NCBI GenBank assembly: GCA_050304135.1
Contig: JBNLDC010000072.1
Coordinates: forward strand, 4,570 to 68,569
DNA: 64,000 bases
Reading direction: 5' to 3'
DNA from: JAFGNB01 sp050304135
GTDB taxonomy: Bacteria > Fibrobacterota > Chitinivibrionia > Chitinivibrionales > Chitinispirillaceae
Below the pieces are notes generated by a model. The model searched no databases and was not told the DNA's origin. It saw only the letters and a list, made by a program, of their open reading frames with translations. Shown here piece by piece: positions 49,780 to 59,045 of this stretch; within the stretch, counting starts at the first letter, position 1, and every line of letters begins with the position of its first letter. Position numbers and translations under genes: made by a program.

Positions 49780-52629
49780 ATGACGGTTCAGAGAATTCAG
49801 GGTTTCGCGGTGCTTGCGGCAGCAATGCTTCTTGCCGTGCATTGCGGGAATCCCGCCAATCCTTTTGCAGATCTATCACGAGCCAAAGCTGCAGTATATG
49901 CACAAAGTTTTTCGGATAATGATACCGTCCAGATTTTCTCCTCCGGTTCATTGTCGGTGGTCATCTATCTCAAAGAACATATACAGAAAGTTACCGTACA
50001 TATCGACCACAATCGACTCTGGTCAACACAGGACACAACACTTTCACTCGAAACGTATTCAGGAGACCCGATTACCGTCCCCTTCTCGTTTTACGATACC
50101 GGGTGGCAAAAGATAGAACTGCGTTCACTTCTGCACAATGGTGAATCAGTTGTTGAACGCTTTTTACTCTATGCCCGTTCATCGCTGTACCAGAAAACCG
50201 TCCGGGGTACGGCCGGTGATACCGTCACGCTCACTACCACCCCCGTTGCGGACGACGAGGTTCTCTATGTATGGGATTTTCATGACGGGACCGTTGTCAA
50301 GGAATACCACCATCAGACGAACGTCGTGTTGAAAGCCACCCCTTCGAGTTCAATCGGAGAGCTGTACGTGACCGATCCCCGGTATCGTTCTCCGTCGGTT
50401 GCATTCGCGATCGATAAAGGTGCGGGACCGGCACTTGCTCTGACCTGCATGAATGATTCGGTTGCCGGTGATACGGTCTATACAAACGAGTCTAAATTAC
50501 TATTCAAAGTCGCCGTCAGCGGTACTGAACAGTTGAAAAAAGCATCGATCAACGGTGCATCTTTCGATGACATCCAGGTCAGGAGCGGTTCGGTTCTTAT
50601 CAGCAAATCGCTCAACCGGCTCGATACAACGGGCGGCACATTGGATCTCCTTGTAAGCGCCACTGATGAACTGAACCGGTCGGTTGAAAAAACATTTGTT
50701 GTCCGATACGACAGTACCATTACTACAGCTCCTCCGCAGATACGGCTGCAGCATCCCGCCACAACCAATGATACCGGAAAGGTGATGCAATCACCACTTA
50801 CGCTTCTCGGCACTATTGCCGGAACAATTACCACCCAGCAAGTGTACCTGCAGGTCATCGTGAACGGCGAATTCAACGGGGCGTGCAGCATCCTCCGTGA
50901 CAGCACCGACTGGATGTACCCGATAGCACTGGATTCCGGATGGAACACCGTCCAGCTCCAGCTTGCAAGCGACTCATTGCTGACCGGTTCCATTCTTGCC
51001 GTCACCGAGGTCCATCTCGAATACCTCCCCGACGAAATCGACAGTACTCCACCGGTAATCAACTCGATAAGCATTAACGGCGTTTCCGTGGACACTACCG
51101 GAGAGTTTGTTTCCCTTGAAGAAAAAGTAACCGCACGCATATTCGCATCAGATAATAAAAAAGTAACTGCGTTAACCGTCGATGGAGCATCCGCCCTTCC
51201 CGATGCTAACGGATTGTTTTTTGAAAAAGAGATCGTTCTTACGCATAGCAAAAACGGCAGACAGTTTGAAGTATGTGCCCGTGACAGTGCCGGTAACCGC
51301 ACCTGTACTACCATAACCGGCACCTGGAACCGTCCTCCCGAAATCATCTCGATGGTGATCCCCGCAACGCTCCCGGCTGATACCGTCAGTGTATTCACGA
51401 TTCATGCAACAGATCCGGATTCAGATGCAGTCGTAACTACCATCACCCTGAAAAGCGCCGTGGTCGATACTGTTCTGACCTTGAACAGCGGTATCGCACG
51501 CTGGAAACCGGCCATTGGTGATACCGGCGCGGTACAGTTGCGGGTACAGGTGTCGGATTCCTTTTTTGCAAGTGTCGATTCAGCAGTTACCGTGCATGTA
51601 TACCACCAGAATGAGGTTGCACTGCCGGTGTCGTTCCAGACGGTTAGCAGTGACTTTCCGGACTCGCTTATTGTGGGCGGTGATCCGCTGTCACTGCGTC
51701 TCCGTGTGGATTCGCTTACCGGAACAGCACCGTTCACCTATGCCGTATACCGTGACAATCCTCCGGTAAAAATGTACGAAGACACATCCCCGGAGGTGAC
51801 CTGGAAACCGGTACGTGCCGACGCCGGTCTGCAGTCATTGCGGATACTTGTTCGCGACAGTCTCGGCTATTCAGATACGCTCGATGTCCTGATTACCGTT
51901 GTGGCACTGCCGGCAGCGACCATCCGTATTGAGCCGCACGCACTCACCGTTCAGGAGGGCAGTACTGCCGACTCGGTTACATTCATGCTCAGCGCTCCCC
52001 TCGCGGATTCAATCACCGTTCCGTATACCGTTACATTTACTTCCGCACAAGCTTCGGATATTTCCTTCGACTCCGCAGGCGCCGTCACCTTTGGCCCCGG
52101 GGACACGGTGGTGAAATTACCCGTACCCATTGCCGACGATGCGGATAGCGAATCGGATGAAACGCTGTCGATTGTTGCGACTGAGCTTCCTCCGCTTTCA
52201 GCCGGGGACAGTCTGGTGCTCGATCCTGATTGGTCGATGTGTGAAATTACCATAGCAGACAACGATACCGGCTCCGGCGATGTAGGGATCATGCTGCAAC
52301 CAAGTACAATCCCCGAAGTACCTGAAATGGCGGTTCTCAGAGACTACCCGGCTGTTGTGCTCACCGAAGCGTTGCCGGTTGATATTACCGTAACCATTAA
52401 ACCAACTGCCGCGACAACCGCGACCTTTGGTGCCGATTACTCCTACCATCAGAATCTTCTGGTTACAGCGGGCCAAACCACCGTCCCCATCGGATTGCAG
52501 CTCATTGATGACTTGCTGCGTGAAGGAACGGAAGTAATAGAACTTGAAATTATTGCGATATCCAACACCGGTGCGGCATTCATTGCAGATCAGCACACTA
52601 CGCGAATTCAAGTGATGGACAACGACTGA
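49780..52629 (+). CDS. Large secreted lipoprotein with Ig-like and Calx-beta domains
   Basis: A 949-residue surface protein. A lipobox LLAVHCGN ends the signal peptide (lipidated Cys at about 22). It is built of several beta-sandwich repeats; the middle ones are Ig/cadherin-like (SAGNRTC-type stretches, PPVINSISINGVSV; PPEIISMVIPATLP, SDAVVTTITL). The last two are Calx-beta domains with acidic loops (LTVQEGSTADSVTFMLSAPL, VPIADDADSESDETLSIV; EVPEMAVLRDYPAVVLTEAL, LIDDLLREGTEVIELEII). Calx-beta domains bind calcium. No catalytic domain was found. The likely job is adhesion or surface display, perhaps to polysaccharide. It is the third gene of a unit with the kinase and the beta-helix protein. 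Confidence 0.8.
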   Translation: MTVQRIQGFAVLAAAMLLAVHCGNPANPFADLSRAKAAVYAQSFSDNDTVQIFSSGSLSVVIYLKEHIQKVTVHIDHNRLWSTQDTTLSLETYSGDPITVPFSFYDTGWQKIELRSLLHNGESVVERFLLYARSSLYQKTVRGTAGDTVTLTTTPVADDEVLYVWDFHDGTVVKEYHHQTNVVLKATPSSSIGELYVTDPRYRSPSVAFAIDKGAGPALALTCMNDSVAGDTVYTNESKLLFKVAVSGTEQLKKASINGASFDDIQVRSGSVLISKSLNRLDTTGGTLDLLVSATDELNRSVEKTFVVRYDSTITTAPPQIRLQHPATTNDTGKVMQSPLTLLGTIAGTITTQQVYLQVIVNGEFNGACSILRDSTDWMYPIALDSGWNTVQLQLASDSLLTGSILAVTEVHLEYLPDEIDSTPPVINSISINGVSVDTTGEFVSLEEKVTARIFASDNKKVTALTVDGASALPDANGLFFEKEIVLTHSKNGRQFEVCARDSAGNRTCTTITGTWNRPPEIISMVIPATLPADTVSVFTIHATDPDSDAVVTTITLKSAVVDTVLTLNSGIARWKPAIGDTGAVQLRVQVSDSFFASVDSAVTVHVYHQNEVALPVSFQTVSSDFPDSLIVGGDPLSLRLRVDSLTGTAPFTYAVYRDNPPVKMYEDTSPEVTWKPVRADAGLQSLRILVRDSLGYSDTLDVLITVVALPAATIRIEPHALTVQEGSTADSVTFMLSAPLADSITVPYTVTFTSAQASDISFDSAGAVTFGPGDTVVKLPVPIADDADSESDETLSIVATELPPLSAGDSLVLDPDWSMCEITIADNDTGSGDVGIMLQPSTIPEVPEMAVLRDYPAVVLTEALPVDITVTIKPTAATTATFGADYSYHQNLLVTAGQTTVPIGLQLIDDLLREGTEVIELEIIAISNTGAAFIADQHTTRIQVMDND

Positions 52630-52732
52630 CGGTCACCGCCGGGATTTTCCGGTACAGAAGAGCGGGTATATTGACTTACGGTTGACCGGATTTCGATCTC
52701 ATGTACTCCGGCTGCCCGATGCAGGGTGAGCG

Positions 52733-52754
52733 GGTGGGGGCTCCTGCCCCCACC
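52733..52754. terminator. Hairpin between convergent genes
   Basis: GGTGGGGGC (52733-52741) pairs with GCCCCCACC (52746-52754) through a TCCT loop. It lies between the stop of the Calx-beta gene and the end of the minus-strand glycosidase gene. A T-run is missing on the plus strand, so its role as a bidirectional transcript end is only likely. Confidence 0.5.
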
Positions 52755-52769
52755 GACACAATTCATTGA

Positions 52770-55352
52770 TCATTTCTTCCGTAAAACGGTAACCGACCAC
52801 GGCGGCACCGAAAAGGCTTTCCCTTGTTCGATATGCACCTGTTGCGTCTGATACCCTTCAGGTCCCGAAACCCCGGTTAGCTGCAGCTTTTTCATTGGCC
52901 CGTCGAACCCCTTTGCCGCAACAGTAACCTCTACCGAGGTTTGCGGATACTTGTTGATGAGCAGCAGACTTGAACGTCCGTCGGGCAAACGATTCATATA
53001 GGCGGATACATTGACATCATCGGTTGAGCACTCCATCAACGCTCCCCGCAGACTCATGGCGGCAAGTCGAAACGCCCAGTACGACGGGCGCGGCACATTC
53101 GGCCCCTCCGGAACGTCGCTCCGCGAGAGATACCCGTAATCCCCTCCTTCTGTGAACATGCTGTTATGGATGTTCCAGTAGGAAGCCTGCTCAATATTTA
53201 CTCCTGCAAGCATACCGAGATAATCTGCCGCAAAGAGCGCATTGACGATACTGAGGCTCTGCGGCCCCGGATTGAAATCAACCGAATTCCATTCCGTCAG
53301 CCAGATCCGATAGTGTTTCCCCGCAGTGCCGTACTCCGAAAGTTGCTTTCGGAGCCGTGCAATAATGCCTTTGAGTGCCTGCGGCGCGGCAAGCAGGGCC
53401 GGATCATTCTCCTCGCCGCTCTCCTGCGGATAATTGTGTACATTGACACCGTCGGCGATATCCTTCGTATAATTGAATACCGTGCGGTTCCACGGGCTCT
53501 CCAATTCCCAGACCACCGTCACCAGAATCGACGGATCAACCTTTTTCATCGCACTTATGAACTCCGCCGCCCGTTCACCGTAGGCCTCGGCAGTGCAGTG
53601 ATTTTTATGCCAGCTGCCGTAGAGTTCGTTTCCGATCTCCCAGTACCGTACATTCCGCTTCTTTTCAACGTTTACATATCGCACCCATGCGGCGGCCTCT
53701 TCAGCAGTACCGGTACCGAAGTTGACCGTAATCATTGGTTCGCACCCGGTTTTTCGGCAGAAGTCGAGAAACTCGTCGATATCCACGTTATGATCCTTCG
53801 CATCAAGCATTTTCTTCCAGTGGTACTCATCGGCACTGAGTCCGCCGGGGAAACGGATCACCCGGTGACCGACCGCTTTTACGTACGCGACACTCCCCGC
53901 CGAGAGCAGGTCTCCGTCCCAGTGCTGAGCGTTGATACCGAATATCCCCTCGTTGACCTTCGGAATGATCACCCTGGAGAAGTCGGCGGCAACGTGCACC
54001 TTTTTCCGTTCGGCTTCCTGTTTCCGCTCAACCGTGCGGGTATTGGTAAGAGTGATATTGTCGATCAGAAACGTACCGCCGGTCCCCTCTCCCGCAGGTT
54101 TGATATCGAGCATGATCACCCCGTTGAGATCAAGCTTCCCGTTGTGCCGGGCATCGGGAGGCTGATAGTAGGGAAACTTTTTAAATTCTCTGAAAGGCAC
54201 GATAATCTCACTGCATCCTGCGGGTACACCACACGAAGCAATATAGAGTTCATTACCGGTATCACTTATCTGGAGATTGAGTGCCTGATATGCTTTTTCG
54301 GAGCAGACGGTCAGCCTGATTCCCCAATAGCCACTCCAGTCGCGCTCCTTCGCCGGCACAACGGAACTCCGGTATTCAAACATCACGTCACACCAGTCAT
54401 TGAGACGGTACGTAACGGCAAGTGACTGTTTTCCGCAGCAATCGTCCTTCGCCGCCACAGGAGCGATACTCACGGTTGACGCCGGACCGGTACCGGTTGT
54501 CCACCCTTCATCTGCGGGATCTTCAAAATCGTGCAGCAACAGGTCGGGTGCGTCGGAAGTAAACGTATCCCAATAAACATCGGGATCAACATAGCCGGGA
54601 ATCGCATCGAAAACCGCAATGTCCGCAAGGTATATACTCACCGGCGTTCCATCTGCCGTCGTGTTCTCGCCCCTGTTCACCGATAGCCTGATCTCATTGA
54701 CCGCGCTCCATTCCATTTCGGCAAGCACTTCCGATTTTCGCTGTTCATCCCAGTATTTACCTTTCTCACCGAACCGTTTGAGGGGAATCATCATGTAACG
54801 CCAGACGGTATCAACCGCACCGAAATCCCGTAATGCCACTTTTGTCTGTACTTTTTTTCCATCCGTATCATCGTCGAGAATACCGAGGTAGACTGCTTCG
54901 CCGCCGGTTTTCCCCCGGCACCAGAAACCGATTCCCGCGGCAGGTGCAGCCCGCAGTTTCCGCAGGTCAACACTCTCCCCTTCTCCCCTCACGACCGTTA
55001 CTCCCGAATAGTCTGCATTATCAAGGTAGGCTGCAAGTATCTCACGGTACGGCCCGGCGGTTCCCTTCTGAACCGTCCCGACGGTTCTTCCGCCATAGAC
55101 GTATGAAAAGCCTTTCGCCGTGTAACCATTACCGAACCATTGGTAAACGGGATGTACCTCCGCGGGGAGTTCCGGCGGTGATGGTACCGTTTCGACGATC
55201 ATGTCCCAGTATTCATCAGGATCCAGTTCGGCAGTCGCCTTGGTGACCGGTTCACCGCTTAGCGACATCAACCGCAGTTGCATACCGCATTGCAGCAGAA
55301 GTGCTGCAGCAAGTACCGTGAGAACGGTACGCCATATACCATATATATGCAT
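52770..55352 (-). CDS. Secreted GH51-like glycosidase lipoprotein with CBM-type modules
   Basis: An 860-residue predicted surface lipoprotein (lipobox LLLQCGMQ). Residues about 30-440 hold two beta-sandwich modules of CBM4/9/11 type; the first contains KRFGEKGKYWDEQRKSEV, also present in the CBM-like lipoprotein at 23397-24086. The catalytic region (about 445-770) is a (beta/alpha)8 barrel of clan GH-A with YWEIGNELYGSW (acid/base Glu) and YRIWLTEWNSVDF (nucleophile Glu), the layout of GH51-type alpha-L-arabinofuranosidases. A C-terminal beta domain follows (NVSAYMNRLPDGRSSLLLIN). It probably acts on arabinoxylan or a related hemicellulose together with the xylanase. Exact specificity is not certain. 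It is a single gene. Confidence 0.85.
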   Translation of the reverse strand: MHIYGIWRTVLTVLAAALLLQCGMQLRLMSLSGEPVTKATAELDPDEYWDMIVETVPSPPELPAEVHPVYQWFGNGYTAKGFSYVYGGRTVGTVQKGTAGPYREILAAYLDNADYSGVTVVRGEGESVDLRKLRAAPAAGIGFWCRGKTGGEAVYLGILDDDTDGKKVQTKVALRDFGAVDTVWRYMMIPLKRFGEKGKYWDEQRKSEVLAEMEWSAVNEIRLSVNRGENTTADGTPVSIYLADIAVFDAIPGYVDPDVYWDTFTSDAPDLLLHDFEDPADEGWTTGTGPASTVSIAPVAAKDDCCGKQSLAVTYRLNDWCDVMFEYRSSVVPAKERDWSGYWGIRLTVCSEKAYQALNLQISDTGNELYIASCGVPAGCSEIIVPFREFKKFPYYQPPDARHNGKLDLNGVIMLDIKPAGEGTGGTFLIDNITLTNTRTVERKQEAERKKVHVAADFSRVIIPKVNEGIFGINAQHWDGDLLSAGSVAYVKAVGHRVIRFPGGLSADEYHWKKMLDAKDHNVDIDEFLDFCRKTGCEPMITVNFGTGTAEEAAAWVRYVNVEKKRNVRYWEIGNELYGSWHKNHCTAEAYGERAAEFISAMKKVDPSILVTVVWELESPWNRTVFNYTKDIADGVNVHNYPQESGEENDPALLAAPQALKGIIARLRKQLSEYGTAGKHYRIWLTEWNSVDFNPGPQSLSIVNALFAADYLGMLAGVNIEQASYWNIHNSMFTEGGDYGYLSRSDVPEGPNVPRPSYWAFRLAAMSLRGALMECSTDDVNVSAYMNRLPDGRSSLLLINKYPQTSVEVTVAAKGFDGPMKKLQLTGVSGPEGYQTQQVHIEQGKAFSVPPWSVTVLRKK

Positions 55353-55886
55353 CGGAATCCATCCTTTCAGAAAAGAAGTGTAACTGAACCGTACCGGAAT
55401 CGGGGTCGCGACCTGAAGGGAGGTTCATGTGAAAAGATACCCCGATCTCCGGTGACGGACTACACCTTTCTGGGTGAAAATGTTGCGATTTTTATATCAA
55501 GTTTCATCTTTGCGCTATCCTGTAAGGCGACTAAAACCAGAAGTTGATTTTTTTCTCGGATAAATTGATATTTCAAGGAGATATGTGATAAAACAATTTG
55601 CAGAAACGGTTGCAGATTTAATATGTGGTGTTTATATTGGTGAAACTCAATTGTATATTTTTTTCCCTATTCCACCCCATTCCCAACGAATTCTTATGTA
55701 ACGGTAAAGTTAGCCTATGCATACTATTGCCGATAGGTGCAACAAAAAACGTAAACTAGTATACTCTGAACAATATTCACATTAATTTGTTGGAAAAAAC
55801 ATGGAGATAATTTATCGTATTGCCAATGCAATATTTCTTACTTTCAACTGACCATTGTACTTCATCACACCTATGGAGCCCCTCTT
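55353..55886. other. AT-rich intergenic region before the large unknown secreted protein
   Basis: About 530 bases, AT-rich like the gene that follows, and lying between divergent genes. It includes long A/T stretches (55480-55680). No ORF with family character and no clear palindrome was found. Promoters are expected on both sides. Confidence 0.55.
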
Positions 55887-58688
55887 ATGCAATTACTCTC
55901 CAACAAACACAGTCTCCGTCTCGCGATGTTTCATGTAATTACTTTACTCGGAATGTTGCATGCAGAACGAAAACCGTACCTCCAAGACGGTTCCGCATTA
56001 GGTGGAGCATCAATATTCTTTATGGAATCATCGGCACGTATTATTGTTGATTCCGTCATGGAGCTCTCAATAAATTCTCCCGTCGATGCGGATGATTCCG
56101 AGATGAGTGGAGACTTTACCTTATTGTTCAACCCTTCACTATACAACGATAATGATCAAATTCTTTTAAAAAACGCACATGTCCGTTTTATCCTGAAAGA
56201 TAATGTTCCAGTACTTACGGCCCTCTCGTGTTCAACCGTTTCAAGTAATTACAATGAGATGCGTAGCTCCCTTGGTAAACAAACTGAGGCATCTCCAAAC
56301 CCTGATTCAGGATTATTCCGATTTACCTGTGGTCCACTCTACATGGCAGTACCACTTGATAACATCAATGTTTCGTTTGAAGATAATCGTTTGCTCCTTA
56401 AAGCAGTTCTGGTCTATATCGTCGACGATAATGATCAACTTTGCCGCATTGCTATTGATAGGGATAGCAGCACAGGGATTGTTCTCAATCCACTCCTACT
56501 CGGAACTCTACCTAGGCGATTTCATACCGTTGAAGACACGTTTTGTGTCACTGCCACAGCACAATCTGCCTCCGCCCATTCTTCATGTGTTTACCACCTG
56601 GCCAGTACCCGCGCTGATTTTTATACTAATTCGGGAAATAATACCGGAACATTAAGCGTCCGTCTTTCTTCTGAGTTGGACAACACGGTGGGGCCACTTT
56701 TTAAGGCAAATGTTGTAAATCGGCGCTACCTAGACCGAGAATTTACACTTGTAAGTTCACTTGAAAAGCCACTTTTTCTAGAAATATCAACTTCGGGGCA
56801 CCTCAGGAGAATCAATTGGATAAAAACCGGGAAAATGAACCGTCTGGCGTTTCCATCAACCAGTATTTCTGCATCGTGTTGCGGATGGCGATTACAATTA
56901 CACCGCGGCAATGTAAACCCGAAAGGAATCCAAATAGATTCCTTTTCTGTAATTACTCCCTACCCCTTTTCGGAGGACGGGTCGGGTTCCAGCGAATTGA
57001 CGACACAATTCATCAACGGCTTCAGTGGCCTTAAGATTACCAACGATTCTATTAGTGATGCATTAATGTTTTCTGGAAACGCAACAGCCATACTCCCGCC
57101 ATCGTTCCGCCTCACTACATCAAGAGGCTATTCGGTGACAAAATTACGAGATTGTCGCTTTACACAATCTTCATCAGGCTACAAACTACAATTTATCCGT
57201 AACGGCACCCTCTGTATTCCCTCGACAAAAAATATATTTTTTAATGAAAAAACCGATGTCGAAGCTGCGATTGACACTCTTGAACTGAATACCAGTGATA
57301 TACAACGACTCCATGCATCCGGAACAATAGTCCGAACCTTCGGCAGAGCCCCCACCTCGAAAGGCTTATCCATACAGCCCACCTTAGCGTTACACGGTAG
57401 AATAACCGTTCGGTATCTTGCACATGATTTTCAGATATACATTGATCCGGAAAACGGTAAACCACTCTTTTCCCTTCCTGCCGGTGGACTATTTGACAAT
57501 AAAAATTCCATTGGCCTTCCCAAAGGATCCATCGGTCTCTTCTCCGACCTTACAATTAATACACTTTACATCAAGGGCGAATTTGATAAGGAAAAAACGA
57601 TTAGACCTGCAGACATACCCAATAGAATCAGGATTAAAACCAACGGGATGGATATAATGCAAACCAACAATGGGCCACGGTATATGCTTTATGCACCAAA
57701 AATAGCACTACTAAATGATACAACACAGTCAGGACAACTTCATTACTATGAAATCGCACAGGTAATGCTCGATAGTGATAAAAAGGTAAAGGCAATAAAC
57801 GGTAATATAATGCTTGCAGACAACGAGCCAACTCCTGTAAACACGGTACTACCAGCATCAATCAATGCCGCATTCAGTTTTAATACCAGAAGTTTTTCAA
57901 TTGGAACCCAACGAAGTACAATCGACTCATCGCTGCAAATTCTGATTGATGGTGCCGGTATGATTCTAACCTTCAATAAGCCGTTCGCACCTCTCGGCAT
58001 ATATGGCAACCGACTTCATCTCGACCGATTTCGTATAACCGCAACTACTGAGAAATCCTGGTATATCGACCAGATGAAAGGGACATCAATGAAATTGATG
58101 CAGTACCATGCCATCACACGTTCTGCAGTCAGAAAGACCTCAACTACCGAAGAAAAAAATAAAGCAGATGATCCGTCCCTTATGATTTTTACTAGTCAGG
58201 GAATTACAGTATGCGCTGATACAATTACCGGAGGTTTCAGTGTTGCAGTACCCGGATCGAATATTGAGATCACTGGAGATTTCCCTTTTATTCCAGTAAG
58301 AGGAATACGCAGCTATCAGGATATATCAATGTTAGTTAACAAGGACTACCCGCGCCCCCGTTTCACATCAATCAAGCCGGACAGGAAAAAACGGGAATCA
58401 GTTAACGCTTGTGAAATTGAATTCAAATCCACTGAAACATGGTTTGGTGTTGATACTGCCATCAACAGAAATAACACATCATATTCCAACCTTTATATCG
58501 GATTTTCCTTCAGAGAAATCAGCAAAGATAGCGTCATTATATTCTCCGTTAACGACTCGACAAAACCAGTCATTTTACAATGTTACTTCGACGGAAGCTA
58601 TGAACTCAATTCTTATACCGATACCAATACAACCACTCCGATTTCCGAAGTTCCCAGCCTGCTCCGGAAATGTTTTGCAACACAGTAA
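55887..58688 (+). CDS. Large secreted protein of unknown function in AT-rich DNA
   Basis: A 933-residue protein that I do not recognise. A GGAG lies just upstream of the ATG at 55887. The first about 30 residues may be a signal peptide, but it is long and not very hydrophobic (LRLAMFHVITLLGMLHAERK). The rest is predicted to be mainly beta strands, with many Ser/Thr/Asn residues and repeated short motifs (for example NGFSGLKITNDSI, LCIPSTKNIFFNEKTDVEA, GGFSVAVPGSNIEIT). No cysteine-rich module, catalytic motif or sorting domain was seen. Its base composition and codon use are clearly more AT-rich than those of nearly all neighbours, and the flanks share this, so it may have been acquired by transfer. 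No partner gene is adjacent. Confidence 0.7.
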   Translation: MQLLSNKHSLRLAMFHVITLLGMLHAERKPYLQDGSALGGASIFFMESSARIIVDSVMELSINSPVDADDSEMSGDFTLLFNPSLYNDNDQILLKNAHVRFILKDNVPVLTALSCSTVSSNYNEMRSSLGKQTEASPNPDSGLFRFTCGPLYMAVPLDNINVSFEDNRLLLKAVLVYIVDDNDQLCRIAIDRDSSTGIVLNPLLLGTLPRRFHTVEDTFCVTATAQSASAHSSCVYHLASTRADFYTNSGNNTGTLSVRLSSELDNTVGPLFKANVVNRRYLDREFTLVSSLEKPLFLEISTSGHLRRINWIKTGKMNRLAFPSTSISASCCGWRLQLHRGNVNPKGIQIDSFSVITPYPFSEDGSGSSELTTQFINGFSGLKITNDSISDALMFSGNATAILPPSFRLTTSRGYSVTKLRDCRFTQSSSGYKLQFIRNGTLCIPSTKNIFFNEKTDVEAAIDTLELNTSDIQRLHASGTIVRTFGRAPTSKGLSIQPTLALHGRITVRYLAHDFQIYIDPENGKPLFSLPAGGLFDNKNSIGLPKGSIGLFSDLTINTLYIKGEFDKEKTIRPADIPNRIRIKTNGMDIMQTNNGPRYMLYAPKIALLNDTTQSGQLHYYEIAQVMLDSDKKVKAINGNIMLADNEPTPVNTVLPASINAAFSFNTRSFSIGTQRSTIDSSLQILIDGAGMILTFNKPFAPLGIYGNRLHLDRFRITATTEKSWYIDQMKGTSMKLMQYHAITRSAVRKTSTTEEKNKADDPSLMIFTSQGITVCADTITGGFSVAVPGSNIEITGDFPFIPVRGIRSYQDISMLVNKDYPRPRFTSIKPDRKKRESVNACEIEFKSTETWFGVDTAINRNNTSYSNLYIGFSFREISKDSVIIFSVNDSTKPVILQCYFDGSYELNSYTDTNTTTPISEVPSLLRKCFATQ

Positions 58689-59045
58689 ACAACTCCACCC
58701 ATAGGGTCGAGCTTTATTAGACAGACGAAGTCCAGGTAATAAAGGCAGTATATTGAAAACACTGTTTTTCTAATGTTTATTAAACGAATGTGACAACAGC
58801 GACATCGTCGCAATAATGTTTCACAAGAGCCCTTCGTTTATCCTGCGAGGTCCTTCCCCATTCGCAGCATAAAACAACTCCGTCGCGATACTGAAAACCA
58901 TGCTGAGATAACAATCTCAAGTTTTTCATACAGTCCTAAATAGCTGCTATATCAGACAATCCGCTTTTCACCACCACGTTTATTCATCCCCCCCACGGGT
59001 CACTGTTGTATTTTATCCGTCTAACACTTCAAGGAGAGAGTACCG
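58689..59045. other. Intergenic region before galT
   Basis: About 360 bases between two plus-strand genes. The left part is AT-rich and continues the composition of the gene before. It contains one 49-codon minus-strand frame (58780-58929), listed separately. AGGAGAGAG at 59032-59040 is the galT ribosome binding site. No clear terminator was found. Confidence 0.5.
58780..58929 (-). other. Short frame of doubtful coding value, possible gene remnant
   Basis: A 49-codon minus-strand frame with an ATG at 58929 and TAA at 58782-58780. The peptide begins MKNLRLLSQHGFQYRDGVVL and ends HYCDDVAVVTFV, so it has reasonable amino acid variety. It could be the end of a lost gene. No ribosome binding site is evident, and no family is recognised. 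Confidence 0.25.

Noticed and set aside
50478..51398. A 306-codon minus-strand frame inside the Calx-beta lipoprotein gene
   Set aside because: It is antisense to a continuous gene with lipobox and domain repeats.
53166..54425. A 419-codon plus-strand frame opposite the glycosidase
   Set aside because: The minus strand codes for clear GH-A motifs; the plus frame has no ribosome binding site or family.
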